Positions 40,301 through 52,300 of a DNA stretch of 64,000 nt are shown here, one piece after another. The position numbers were made by a program, and so were the translations under genes. Origin of the DNA: Stenotrophomonas maltophilia (GTDB lineage: Bacteria > Pseudomonadota > Gammaproteobacteria > Xanthomonadales > Xanthomonadaceae). A model generated the notes under the pieces. That model searched no databases, was not told the origin of the DNA, and worked only from the letters and a program-made list of their open reading frames with translations. The stretch's first letter is position 1, and each line of letters starts with the position of its first letter. The stretch lies in contig NZ_QFHO01000001.1 in NCBI RefSeq assembly GCF_004920835.1, positions 186,001 through 250,000 on the forward strand, read 5' to 3'.

Positions 40301-43300
40301 CTATCGGCGCTGCGTGCCATCGTCGTGGCTTGCCTGCGGGAACTGGAAGGCGCTGTTGGCGTCGTAGCCGCTGTTGGCGGTCGTGCCGCGCGCCGGCGGC
40401 GCAATGCTGCTGGTGCCACTGCCGAAACCGAGGATCTGCACGCTGATCACCGACGGCTGGTTACGCCGTGCGTCGTCCTGGCTCTTGCGCATCACGTCCT
40501 GTGCGGCCTGGCTGGCACTGTTCGCTGCCGCACTGGCCGACGCCAGCGCATTGACGTTCACCGTGGCCAACACCGGCAGGCCCTTGCTCTCACCCTGCAC
40601 CTGGATGTTGGCCGCGTTGAGCACCTGCAGCGCGGCAAGGTTGATGTTGCCCGAGACGCGAATACCGGCCTCGCCTGCATCGATGGTGCCCAGCGGCGCG
40701 ATCAGGTCGACGTCGCCCGGCGGCACTTCGGCGATGGGGTTCAAGGTGGCGATGCCTGCGCCACTGGCGGGAGCCTGCGGCGACAGGATCACATTACCCC
40801 AGCCGTCATAGACGCGACGCGGTGGCGTATACAGCAGCGTAGTCTGCGAACCGCGTCCGGCATTGATGTCACCCTGCTCCGACCAGGCCAGGATGTCACC
40901 GCCGAACGTCGTCATCACCCGCGACAGGCCGAGCAGCACGCTGTCCTGGCTGAACAGCCGGATGTCACCCTGCCCTTGGGTCACCAGCCCGGCACTGGCC
41001 GGCGGCACCACGCCCTGCACACCCACCACGATCTGTCCGCCCGGTGCCATCAGCTCGATGTTGCCGCCGGCTTCGGTACGCACGCCGGAGCCGCCATACA
41101 TCAGGATATCGCCAGTGCGTTGGATCGTCGCACCCGCTGCATCCTTGTCCGGCATCAGCGTGGCGATGGCCTCGCGGCCGCGCAGGTAAGAACCAACGCG
41201 TGGCCCATTCCGATCGTTGTACTCGCGGCCACCTTCGCGCAGTTCGGCGTAGTAGACCTGGCGCAGGAAGATCCGTTGCTGTTCGCTCGGCAACCGGTCG
41301 AACGCAGCCAGCGCCTCGGCGCCGTCGACGGTCAGGCCGAAGCGCTGCTGCAGCCACTGCTTCAACTCCTGGTCATAGATCTTCACCGCCTTGCCGGGCT
41401 GCGATGCCAGCGACTGCGCCGGATCGGCCAGGTTGGCCGGATCCAGGTAGCGCGTGCGCAGTGCATCGAAGTCAATGCCCTGATTGCCGGCAGTCACTGC
41501 GATGCTGGCACCGGGACGGGCATCGCCCTGGACGACGCCACCCAGGCTCACGATGCTTCCGGCCTCTTCCTGGCGCAGCTGCCGGCCCGCACTCACTTCA
41601 ACGTTGCCGGGGCCGGCCACCGTCAGGTTGCTGCGGATGATGTCCCGGCCCGCCTCGATCCCGCTGATATCGGTACCGCTGGTGTTGAGCGCTGTGACGT
41701 TCGCATTGATCACGTCGCGACCGGCGCGCAGCTGTACGGCCGAGCCCGCTTCGTACCAGTCGAACAGTGTCCTGCTCTCCTCGCCGATGTTCCGCCTCAA
41801 TTGCCTGCGCCCGCCGCTGCCCAAGCCGATGATGTCACCGGCAACGGCATAGAAGCGGCTCGGTGATGTGGGCCGGGACGTCAGCGCACCGGTAGTCGGG
41901 GTACTGGGGCCGAACGCGAACAATGGCAGCATCGCCGCCGGGTCTGGACCCTGCACCCCATCGTTCGATAGATTGTGGCTGACCCGGGTCCGGCTGACGC
42001 CCTGCTGGGCCATGAATGCAGGATCAAGCGGGCCAGGCAGGCGGGCGTCGCTACCGGAACGTGCAATGCCGGTGGCATTGGTCGCGGCATGGATCGAGCC
42101 CCCGGCCAGAACATCGAGCCGGCCGCTGGCCGAAGGCGCGAGCAGGATCACATCACCCGTGGTCGCCCCCGGTCCGAGGCCTCGAAGCGTGGCGCTGATG
42201 ATGTCACCACTCGCAGCCACCGCACTGAACCTGGACGGATACAGCCAGTAATTGATGCTGGCGGGAACGGATTGCTCGCGCAGCGCGACGCCTTCAGCGA
42301 ACATGTTGCTACCGGTTGCATGCAGACTTCCGGCCAGGCTGGGTGCGAGATTTCCGCCTACCGAGAACAGGTCCAGTGCCGTGCCTCGGGTCCAGAGCGA
42401 GAACCACGTCGTGCCAGCTGCATGCTGGCCATCGCCCAGAACCACGTCGTTGTAGTTGGCCGTCGGCACACGCCCTGCATCTGCGGCGCCACCGAGAACA
42501 ATGTCACCACGGGCCTGCAGCCGGGCAGTGGAATCACCCAGAATGAGCAGGGGCCCCGCCATCGCCACCGGGGCGTCGGCCACGAACGGATCCTTCAGGC
42601 CCAGCATTCCGTAGCTGCTCTGTATCGCGCTGAGGCCACCGATGCGCGCCGCCTGCAGCAGGGTGCTGCCGCGCAGGTTGGTCACCGCGCCATTGAGATC
42701 CAGATCCTGCAGGAACCCTTCGGGCTGCTGCGCGCTGGCGCGCAGGCCGGGGTTGAGCGCTCCGCCGCTTCGCAGCGTCAGGTCGCCGCCACCGGTCAGA
42801 TGCAGCTCACCGTTGCTGACGCGCCCGGTCGACCCGACCGCAGCAACAATCGCGCTGGAATGAGGCGCGGTCAACAGACCCAGGGCATTGCCCATCGGGT
42901 CGAGCACGCCCGCGTGGCGGCCCGCTTCCAGTGAAAGATTGCCGCCTCCCAACGTGCCGAAGCCGGTGAACCCGACCATGCGGGGAGCTGCGTCCGCTTC
43001 GGCGCCCACGGTGCTGTACGTGCCGAAGTTGATCCACCAGCTCGTGGGTGTTGCCTGGACGCCTTCGGTGGTGCCCGTACCCTGCCGCCACAACCAGCCG
43101 CCCACGGCTGCGCTTGAATGCCCGGCCTGGTCGCGCTGCGCCGTACCGGATTCGGACCGGGCGGTCCAGGCGTCGCCGATGATGTCGCGTCCAGCTTCAA
43201 CCCTGACATCGCCGCCATGGTCGGGATACCACGCACGGTAACTGGCCAGCGCCGCATCATAGTTGCCCGAGACCTGGTTCCTGCCCAGCAGCGAGGTGTG

Positions 43301-46300
43301 CCAGGGCGCAGCCGTACGCACCGGATTGAACTGGGGGTCGCTGCCATCGCCCAGTAGCGTCGGCGCACCTGCGGTGTACACGCCGAAGCCGGACTTCATG
43401 CGCACGTCCTGCGCGGCCAGCAGTGCCAGATCACCCTTGCCGGTACGCAGCACGCTCCAGGCCGGCGAGCCAAGGCGCTTGCCGTAGGTGGTGACTTCGG
43501 TAAGCGTACCGCCGCCGTAGCAGTAGCCCATTGCCGCGCAGATCTCTTCCTCCGACATGCCCATCTCGGCACCCAGTTCCGTAGCCGGGCGGCCGACCCA
43601 GGATTCATCGCCCCACCATGCCAGCGAGCCTTCCTTGTCCACCAGTCGCGGGGCGGGGCCGCAATTGGGTCCGGACTCACAGACTTCGTTCTCGGTCAAA
43701 CCCAGCTCCCGGGCCAGATCAGCCACGGGCTTCCCGACCCACGATTCGTCACCCCACAGATTCAGCGAGCCGTCCAGGGTGATCACGCGATCACCCTTCC
43801 ATTCCGTCGTCGTGGTCACCGTCCCGATGGTGCTGTAGTGGCTGTCGGCCAGCACGATGCTGCCGTCACTTCCCCAGCTGCGGGTACGCGGATCGGCAGC
43901 GGTCGTATCGGCACCGGCCACTGCAGTCAGATCCCACGAGGTGGTCCCTTCGGGCAGCATCGCCGCCAGCGCCCAGTTGCGTCCCTGGCGCCCGCTGGCG
44001 TCGGCAGGCCGCAGTTTCACCGGCGCATCGCCGGCCAGCTCCACCTTGGTCATCGACGGGATGATCGCGCCGGCATGCAGGTCCAGCGCGCCTGACAGCT
44101 TCATCGCCATCGGCAGCGCGACGCCGGCCGGCCACACCTGTGCGGCCACCGGCGCCGGCGCGCGCAGCCGGAAGCCGGCGCCCAGGCGCGCACCCGCCTG
44201 CAACGTCAATGCCTGGGCCAGCACGGTTCCAGCCGCTACCACCTCGCCACCCGCCGTCGTCACTGCTGCGCCCAGCACGGTGCCGGCCGGCAGCAGCAGC
44301 GGTCCCGACAACCGCATTTCCGCGGGCAGCACGGTTCCGGCCGGCAGGGTCACGGCCTCGAAGGGCAGTGCATAGTTCAGCGTCGCGCCAGCACGGAATT
44401 CGGTGCCGCGCTGCAGCTGTACACCTTCGCCGGGCACGATCAGGTCGCCACCGAACGCCGTGTTGGGCGTACCGGCACTGCGCCCTTCCAGCAGCACCCA
44501 GCCGTCCTCATCGGGATTGGCAGGCGGCGGCGCGAATCCATCGTTGATGCTGCCGTAGACGTTGATATCGCCTTCGGCGCGCAGCACCAGCGCTGCCGAT
44601 TCACCAAAGCCACGGCGCGCTGGATCGGTCCGGTTCGACTGCGGTCCGTAGCGGTAGCCGGACAGATCGATATCGCCGGCCACGACCAGATCGCCACGCG
44701 GGTTGTCACTGCTGGTCCGCGCCACGATCTGCACGCCGGGGCGCAGGCGATAGCTGCCCAGTGCGGCAGTACGCTGCTGCAGTACCGTATTGGTCAGCGC
44801 GGCGTTCATCCACTGGCTGTTGTCCGGGTCCACAACCGTGTCCAGCCAGTGTTGGTTGATCACCTGCGGACGATGGCCATGCACGTCCGGAGCGCTGGCC
44901 AATGGCGCCGAATCATAGCTGCGGAAGGCGTTGACCTGGACGTCGGCGGCACCGGCGATACGGATGCCGCTGGCCACGTCGATCGCGGCGTCGTTGCTGC
45001 CCACGCGTGGCACGTTGAGCTTGACGCTGCCGCGTGCGCGGCCATCGTTCTGGCCCGGGCTGCTACCCGTGGCCACCGAGGTGCCGGCGCGCAGGTCCAT
45101 CGATGAGATCGCGCCCAGCTGCAGGCTGCCACTGGCCGAGGTCAGTTCGATCATCGCCCGGTTCGGGCTGTCGATGATCTTGCCGTAACTATCGACGCGC
45201 AAGGCGCTGCCATGCGCGTCCAATGCTCCGTCGATACGCAACACATCGCGGGCGGACAGGCGGATGCTGCCGACCTGTTCGCCACTGGCATCAATGCGGC
45301 CATTGACGAGCAGGCTGCCACCATCGACGCTGATATCAACGTTGCGCGCCTTCACTTCATCGCCGATCACCAGGTCGCCTTCGCTCAACTGGAACGTCCG
45401 GCCACCGGTAATGCCACCGGCGGTAAGCCGGGTGTTCAGGCCGGAGAAGTCCTGCAACTGGCGTGCACGCACTACCAGCTCGCCGCCGTCGTAGGGCACT
45501 TCAGTGCCACCGGCGTCGTAGCGGCCGCTGGCTCCGCCAAGCAACGTACCTGCCAGATCTACACGGCCGCCCTGCGGGCCCAGCGCAGCGACCGTCAAGC
45601 GGCCGCCGCGGTTGTTGCGGGCGGAAAGATCGATGCGCGACGCCGCGTCGGCAACGATGTCACCGTCACGGCTCGACAGCGCTACGTCGCCGCCCCAACT
45701 GTACTTGTCCACGTCGAACAGGCTTACCTTCCGCCCCGCCATGTCCAGCATTGCATTGCTGCCAAGCGCCATGCCCTGGCGGGCATTGGCTTCGAACCGG
45801 CCGGACGCCAGCGCCACCCGGCTGTCGATCACAACGCGTTCGGCCGTGATGGACAACTCCGCACCCAACGCATCGCTGCCCGCGGTTGCCGCAGCACCGC
45901 GCACCTGCACCGTACCGCCATTGCGGATTGCCAGCTGCGCGCCCGCGCTGCCGGTCAGCAGCGGGGTAACGATATCCAGCGCGCCGCCGCTGAACTGCCA
46001 GCCGCTGCCTGCCACGTAGTCGCCCTGGCGCTGGAAGACATCCAGGCTGCCCTTGCCGGAGAACAACATGCGATCCGACGCTGCCAGGGTAGCGCCGGCG
46101 AAGCCAAGCACCTGGCGATCCGCGGCCACCGACGAACTGGGCCGGGTGAAGGGCGCACGCCCCAGTTCCAGCACCCGCGTATTGATTTCCAGCTGCCCTT
46201 GGCCAAGCCGACCCACCATCGCCTCGCCGGCCGGCTGGGTCTGCTCACCGCCGGGCAACGTGGTGCCGGCCAGCGTACCGTCCCAGATCAGCGTATCGGC

Positions 46301-49300
46301 GAAGATGCGGGCGCGGTCGGTCGCAGTGCCGTAACCATGAATGGCAGGGGCACCCAGCACCAGACTGCGTAGACTGCTGCGGCCGGTCGCACTGTCACGC
46401 GTATCCAGGTCCACGCTGCCGAACACATTGATGGCATCGCGCGCGGTCAGGCTCAGCGCCTCCAGCGCCGGCGCGCCGGTGGCGGTGTTTCCACGCAGCA
46501 ATCGCTGCAGGACCTCCTGGTTCATGGTCATGCCCGCCGGCAGGCCGCCGGCTGCCGCTGCCACCGCAATGGCTTCGGCGCTGCCGAGATTGAGCGCCGA
46601 CATGCCCAGGCCGAGCTGGCGCGTGCCGTAGCTCACCGCGTCGCCAATGCTCAGCGCGCCGTCGGTGACCACGTTGATGCTGCCTGCCGACAGCAACCGG
46701 GTCTGGCCATTGCAGTCCACCACGCATCCGCCGATGTCGATCGCCACCGGACCGCCGGCACTGCCGCCCTGCGCACTGAGCGCCGTCAAGCGCTGGTTGG
46801 ACACGGCAAGCAGGCCGCCCGACACCAGATAGGGCGCCGTGGGCTGTGCCACGCGCGAGGTATTTGCCCCGGTCAAGGTATCGATCGAAGCGCCCTGCTC
46901 CACCAGGATTCCCTTGCCTCCGAACGCGGCCGACAGCAGCACTTCCTGCGCCGTCAGGTTGACGCCGTTGCGCACCACGATGTGCTGCGCCCTGCCCTCC
47001 AGCGAATGGGTCGTCGCGTCACGCCGCAGCACGCCGCCGATCAGCATCGTCTCCGGGCGGAACGCATTGAGCGCCGAGTCGAAGACGGTGGCGCCGCTAC
47101 CGCTGCCGGCGCTGCCGCCTTCGGTGACAATCTCCAACATCGCGTCATTGGAGGTGAGCAGATTGACCGAAAGCGTGCCCCCGCGTCCGTCATTGCTGCC
47201 GGCGTTGAAGCGCGACACGCCTTGGAAGATCGCGGCTGGCACACTCGAACGTCCGGCGCCCTCACCCAGTGCCAGGTTGAGGTTGCCGGCGTCCGTAGGC
47301 CGCCAGCGCAGCGCTTCGCCACGCCGTTCGGCCACGCCCTGTACGAACGTGCTGTAGGAGGTCTCGTTGTAGCTGGCATGGCGGCGCACCACATCCGCCG
47401 GCGTCAGCACCAGATCGGTGAGCAGCGATGAGACTCCACCGCCCAGGCTCTGCGCCTGGTGTCCACTGACGCGCCAGGAACCCGTGCCGGTCGCCACTGC
47501 CTGGCGGCTGCCGACGGCGCTTTCGGCGCCGACTTCGACGCGGAATGCGCCCTTCTGCAGTGCGTAGCTTGCCGGCAGCAGCGTGTAGGTTCCGGCCGGG
47601 AGGCCGGGGACCCCCGCAGGTATGACGATCTGCTGGCCGATGCGCGGATCGGCGCTGCCATCAGCAACCGCCTGTGGCGCCTGCGTGCCAGAGCGTCCCG
47701 GCATGATCGCGTACACCGCATTGTCACTGCCGCTGAAGCGGTAGCGCGGGTTCGCATCCGCCAGCGCGTGCCTCAGGATGTCCACCGAGCCGCCGCGCCC
47801 CGCCACGAATGCGGCACCGGACAGCTCGCCTCCGCCGGAGACGTCCAGCACGCTGCCCGCCACGCCATTGAAAGCGTTGGCGACGATGTCGATACCGATC
47901 GGGATGTTGGTCGAGCCGGGGCCCAGCACATCGAAGTCGGCACCGTTACGGCGCCAGCCCACACCATCCACGGTGCCGCCAAACGGCAGCTGCAGGCCGG
48001 CACCGCTCACCGACGTCACGCTGCCTGCAAGCAGGTCGACGCGGCTGGCCGCATCGGCGTTGAATTCCCTGCCACCCAGCTGTACATGGCCCCACGGCGC
48101 CTGCACATTGCCGCCCTGCACCACCGTCGCCGCCACCAGCTCCAGGCTTCCGAACGCAGAGTCCGGTGCCGGTTGCGCGCCGCCTGCAATGCCATGGATG
48201 CGCAGTACGGCGTCGGGGTTCTGCCAGGACAGGCCTGAAGGACCGATGTCGGGGACGCCCGCCACGATGCGTCCCTTGGCCCGGGCCGCCGGATACATAC
48301 GTGCGGCGCTGATATCGATCGAACCCGGGCTTGCCAGCGTGGAGACGAGTGAACTGCTGGCGACCGGGGCCAGCATGCGGATGTCACCGCGGCTGCGCAG
48401 CGCGACCTGGTCAAATCCCGCCAGCCAGGTGACGTCTCGCAGATCGATCAGATCGGCGCTCACGTCCAGGCGATGCTGCCGGCCGCTGTCGAACGCTGCC
48501 TCCAGTGGGCGCAACGTGCCTTCCCCGGCCGGCTGCCACCAGCGCCCCTGCGCAAGGCGGACATATGGCGCGGCCAGTTGCAGGCGGCCGCCCTCGCTGT
48601 TGCCCGGGACGAGGCCGAGGTAACGCTCATTCAAGCCCTGGATGCGCAGGCTCTGGTCCATGCGCAGATTGACATCTCCCAGGGCGCGGATGTCGCCGAA
48701 CAGGGCCAGATGATCGAAACCACCGGCCTCGATCTGCCCCATCGACAGTGCCGCATGGCCGTACTCAAGGCGTGCAGGCAGGTCCGCCGTCTGCGCGGCG
48801 TGCTGGGTCAACGAGATCACCCGCGGTGCCAGCACCTCCTTGCCGTCTGCCGTTCTGCCGTAGGTGCCACCACCGAAGGCAACCCCCAGGGTGCCGCCGC
48901 GCGCGCCGTCGCCGCCCGCTGCTGCGTCCAGGTCGCCCTGCAGGTACAGCGCATTGCCGGCGCGCAGCACGATGCTGCCGCCGTCGCTGTCCACCCGGGT
49001 GCGCCCGCTGCCATCAATGTCCAGCAGCGCCGAAGCACCGGACGCGTCCAGCCGCGCACCGCGCTCCACCACCACGAAGGTATCGGGCGGCAAGTGGCGT
49101 ACGTTGTCCTGGTCTTCCCAGTCCAACGCCCCCCCGATCTCGATCGTTCCGCCCTTGCGCACCTGTCCGCGCAATGTCCCGCGCGCGTCGGGCAGGGAAA
49201 CGCTATCGCCGCTCACGTCCAGCAGGGCGCCCTCGGCAATCGTCCAGCGACGTTCGCGGCGTTGATCGCCACGCACACCGGTCGGGTCGAATGCCTCGTC

Positions 49301-52300
49301 CAGGCGGATTCGGCCGCCGGCCGCCTTCAGACTGCCAGCCACGTCCAGGTTGCCGGCGCTGAACAGTTCGATCGACTGGCCGGCATCGACCTCGATCCTT
49401 GCGCCCTTGCCAACGCGCAGATCGGCCGTGGACAGCAGATGCCCTGCGCGCAGTGCCAGGCTCGCGCCGCCGCGCTGCGATACACGCCCGCTGGCCGGAT
49501 CCGCCTCATACAACGATGGCGTCCAGGTCTGCACGCCCTGCTCGCGGGCCAGTGCCTGCTGTGCGCCCTCGGCCAGGCGCAGCGCCGGTCGTTCCACCTG
49601 CAGCCGGGTACCTTCTTCAACCGTCAAACCGTTGTGCCCGGCGATGTCATAGCCGGCGAAGCCACTCCTGAACAGTGCTGGCTGCAGTTGCAACGACGCC
49701 GCCGATGCATCCGTGCCAGGCGCGCCGATAGACACCGCACCGCCTGTTGCCAACGTGAAGTTGCCGCTGCCATTGCCGAGCGCGCTGAAGCGTGCGCCAT
49801 CGCCGATACGGATCCGCCCGCTGCCGTCGGTGGCAACCTCGGTGCTGGCCGCGAGCAGGCTGACACTGCCGCCCTTGCCTACGCGCCCTTTGCCACTGGC
49901 ATCGATCGCGCCGCCGGCATCGACCAGAATCGTCGCTCCCTCGCCCACAGCGATGTCGTGGCTGCTGTTGAAGCGCACCTGCCCGCCGTCGATCCACGCC
50001 TGTGCCGGACCGCCCTCCGGCGCTGCAAGCGCGTTGCTCCAGCCACCGCCAAGATCGATCCGCGCGCCCGCCGCAACATCCACCGCGCCGCGTCCGGACC
50101 TCAGCAGGGCCGAGGGCCCGCCGAGCGCCGGAAGCAGGTTGCCGGCCTCCACCTGCCCGCCGGCAATCTGCACCGTTCCGCCGAAGCCGACGCGGCTTGC
50201 AGTGAGCCCAAGCCGACCGCCCTCCTGCAACCTGAGCGTGCCATCCAGGTCGATACGGCCCGCAGAAGCGAGGTCCACCTGCCCCCAACGCTGAGCGCTC
50301 AGGACCTCACTGTCCAACCACACGGTATTGCGCTGTGTTTCCCCGATCGGCGCCTGCAACGTCCATGACCGGGTGTCGGCCTGGAGCGCTCCGATGCGGA
50401 TCTGCGAATCGAACACTGCACTTCGGCCGTTGTTGTCGAAACGCCCCAGCCAGAGCTGGGCGTTGCGGGCCGCCGCCGTCTGTGCCTGCGCGTATCCGTC
50501 CTGCCCCTGGTCGGGGCGGCGCGTCTGCTGCAGGCCCTGAAAGGCCACCGTATCCACCTGGCCCTGCAGGACAGCCGTGGGCGCCGAGATCAGCAGACGG
50601 CCAGCATCGCGTCCCACGGTATAGCCATTGTCGAAACGCTGGGTGGGTGCCACCAGCGGATTGCGGAACGATTCGGTCACTCCCCACCGTTCCTGCTTCA
50701 CTTCATAGCCCTGGTACAGACTGTCGTACAGCATCTCGGCCGGTGCATCGTCAAGCCGGTACAACTGGCCATCGCGGCCACGCAGCCAGCTCTGCTGCAC
50801 CACGCCGGACTGCACATCCAGGCTGCCGCCGGCCAGATTGATGCGCGAACCGGCGTGGCTCACCACTTCCTTGCCTGCCAGCTGGACGGTGCCGCCCTGC
50901 GCCGCCCATTCGCTGATCGAATGCCCCTGATTGTCCAGGTAGCCACCCACTTCCAGCAGGCCGCCGCCGGCATACCAGCGCGTGCCGTCATAGCCACCGG
51001 TACCGGCGGCGACTTCGATCAACTGGCGGCGGTCGATCCACACCTCGCTACTGATCAGCTTGCCGCTGTCACGGTTGTCCGGTGAATCGCGCAGCTCGTT
51101 ACCCTGCACCTTCACCTTGACGTTGTTGCTTTCCATCGCCACCTGCACGCCCACCGCACCGGAGACGTCCACGCGCGCGCCATCATCCAGATAGCTGCGT
51201 CGGCTGGCGTCGGCGATTACCTGGCCGCCGGTGGCTACCGCCAGCGCGCCGGCCTGGAAGTTCACATCGCCGCCGGAGACGACTTCGATGCGCGATTGCT
51301 CGCGGCGGTCCTGCAGGCGCGAGAGATTGTCGAAGGTGCCACTGTTGCTGCCACCGCGAAGCTTGTCCTGCTCGGCCGATTCCCTGATGAGGGCATCGCG
51401 CTGGCTGTCCAGCGCCGTGCTCTTGCCATCGTCTTCCAGCAGTACTGCAGTGGTCGAGCCGGAGGCCAGGGTCACACTGCCCGCCGCATCGGACGCCGAA
51501 TTCAGCAGGTGTACGGTGCCGCGCTGATTCAGCGTGGTGGTCGCAACCGCAACGCCGGCCTGTTCGACCGTGCGGCCGGCCAGGGTGATGTCGCCCTCGC
51601 GTGCCTGGATCAGACCGCTGTTGCGAACGCTGCCGGCCGTGCTGTCAGCGACGAAGCGCGGTGCGATCTCGTTGCCACGGGTGGTCGATGCAGTGTTCTG
51701 CGCCGTGCCCACGCCACGGCGGATCACGAAACTGTCGCCGGCGGCAAGCTGGGTCTGACCTTTGCGCGTCTCGATCTGGCCCGCGTTCTCCACGCTGTGC
51801 CCAGCCAGCAGCACATAGCCACCGCCCCGCGTTGCCGTGGTCGGTTCGTGCGTGGTGATGCGTGCACCGCGTTCGACCATGACTTTGCCTACGGCGTCGG
51901 TCAGCGCCGAGGTGTTCGCCTCGGCACTGTACAGACCCTGCTCACGGAACTGCGCGTCGCTGATGCGCGCGGCCGCCGCCACCAGGTTGCGGACATTGAC
52001 CTGGCTGTTGTTGCCGAACACCACACCGTTGCGGTTGGCCACGAACACCGTGCCATTGGCCTTCAGCTGGCCAAGGATCTGGCTGGGCCTTGCGGCGGGA
52101 TCATTGACCCGGTTCAACACGGCCCAGTCGGGGTTCTGCAGGAAATTCAGTGTGGTGTTGCCACCAATGTTGAAGGTTTCCCAGTTCAGGATCGCCCGGT
52201 CGGCGGTCTGCTCGATGTTGACCAGCACCCGCCCGTCGGCGGCCTGCGACTGGATCGCCTCGCGGGCGTTGATCCAGCCGCGGGTCAGCGGATTCTCGTC

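Noticed and set aside
40241..50368. Many long plus-strand frames opposite tpsA (for example 40241-41866 and 48473-50368)
   Set aside because: They follow the periodicity of the exoprotein's repeats and show no recognisable protein features.
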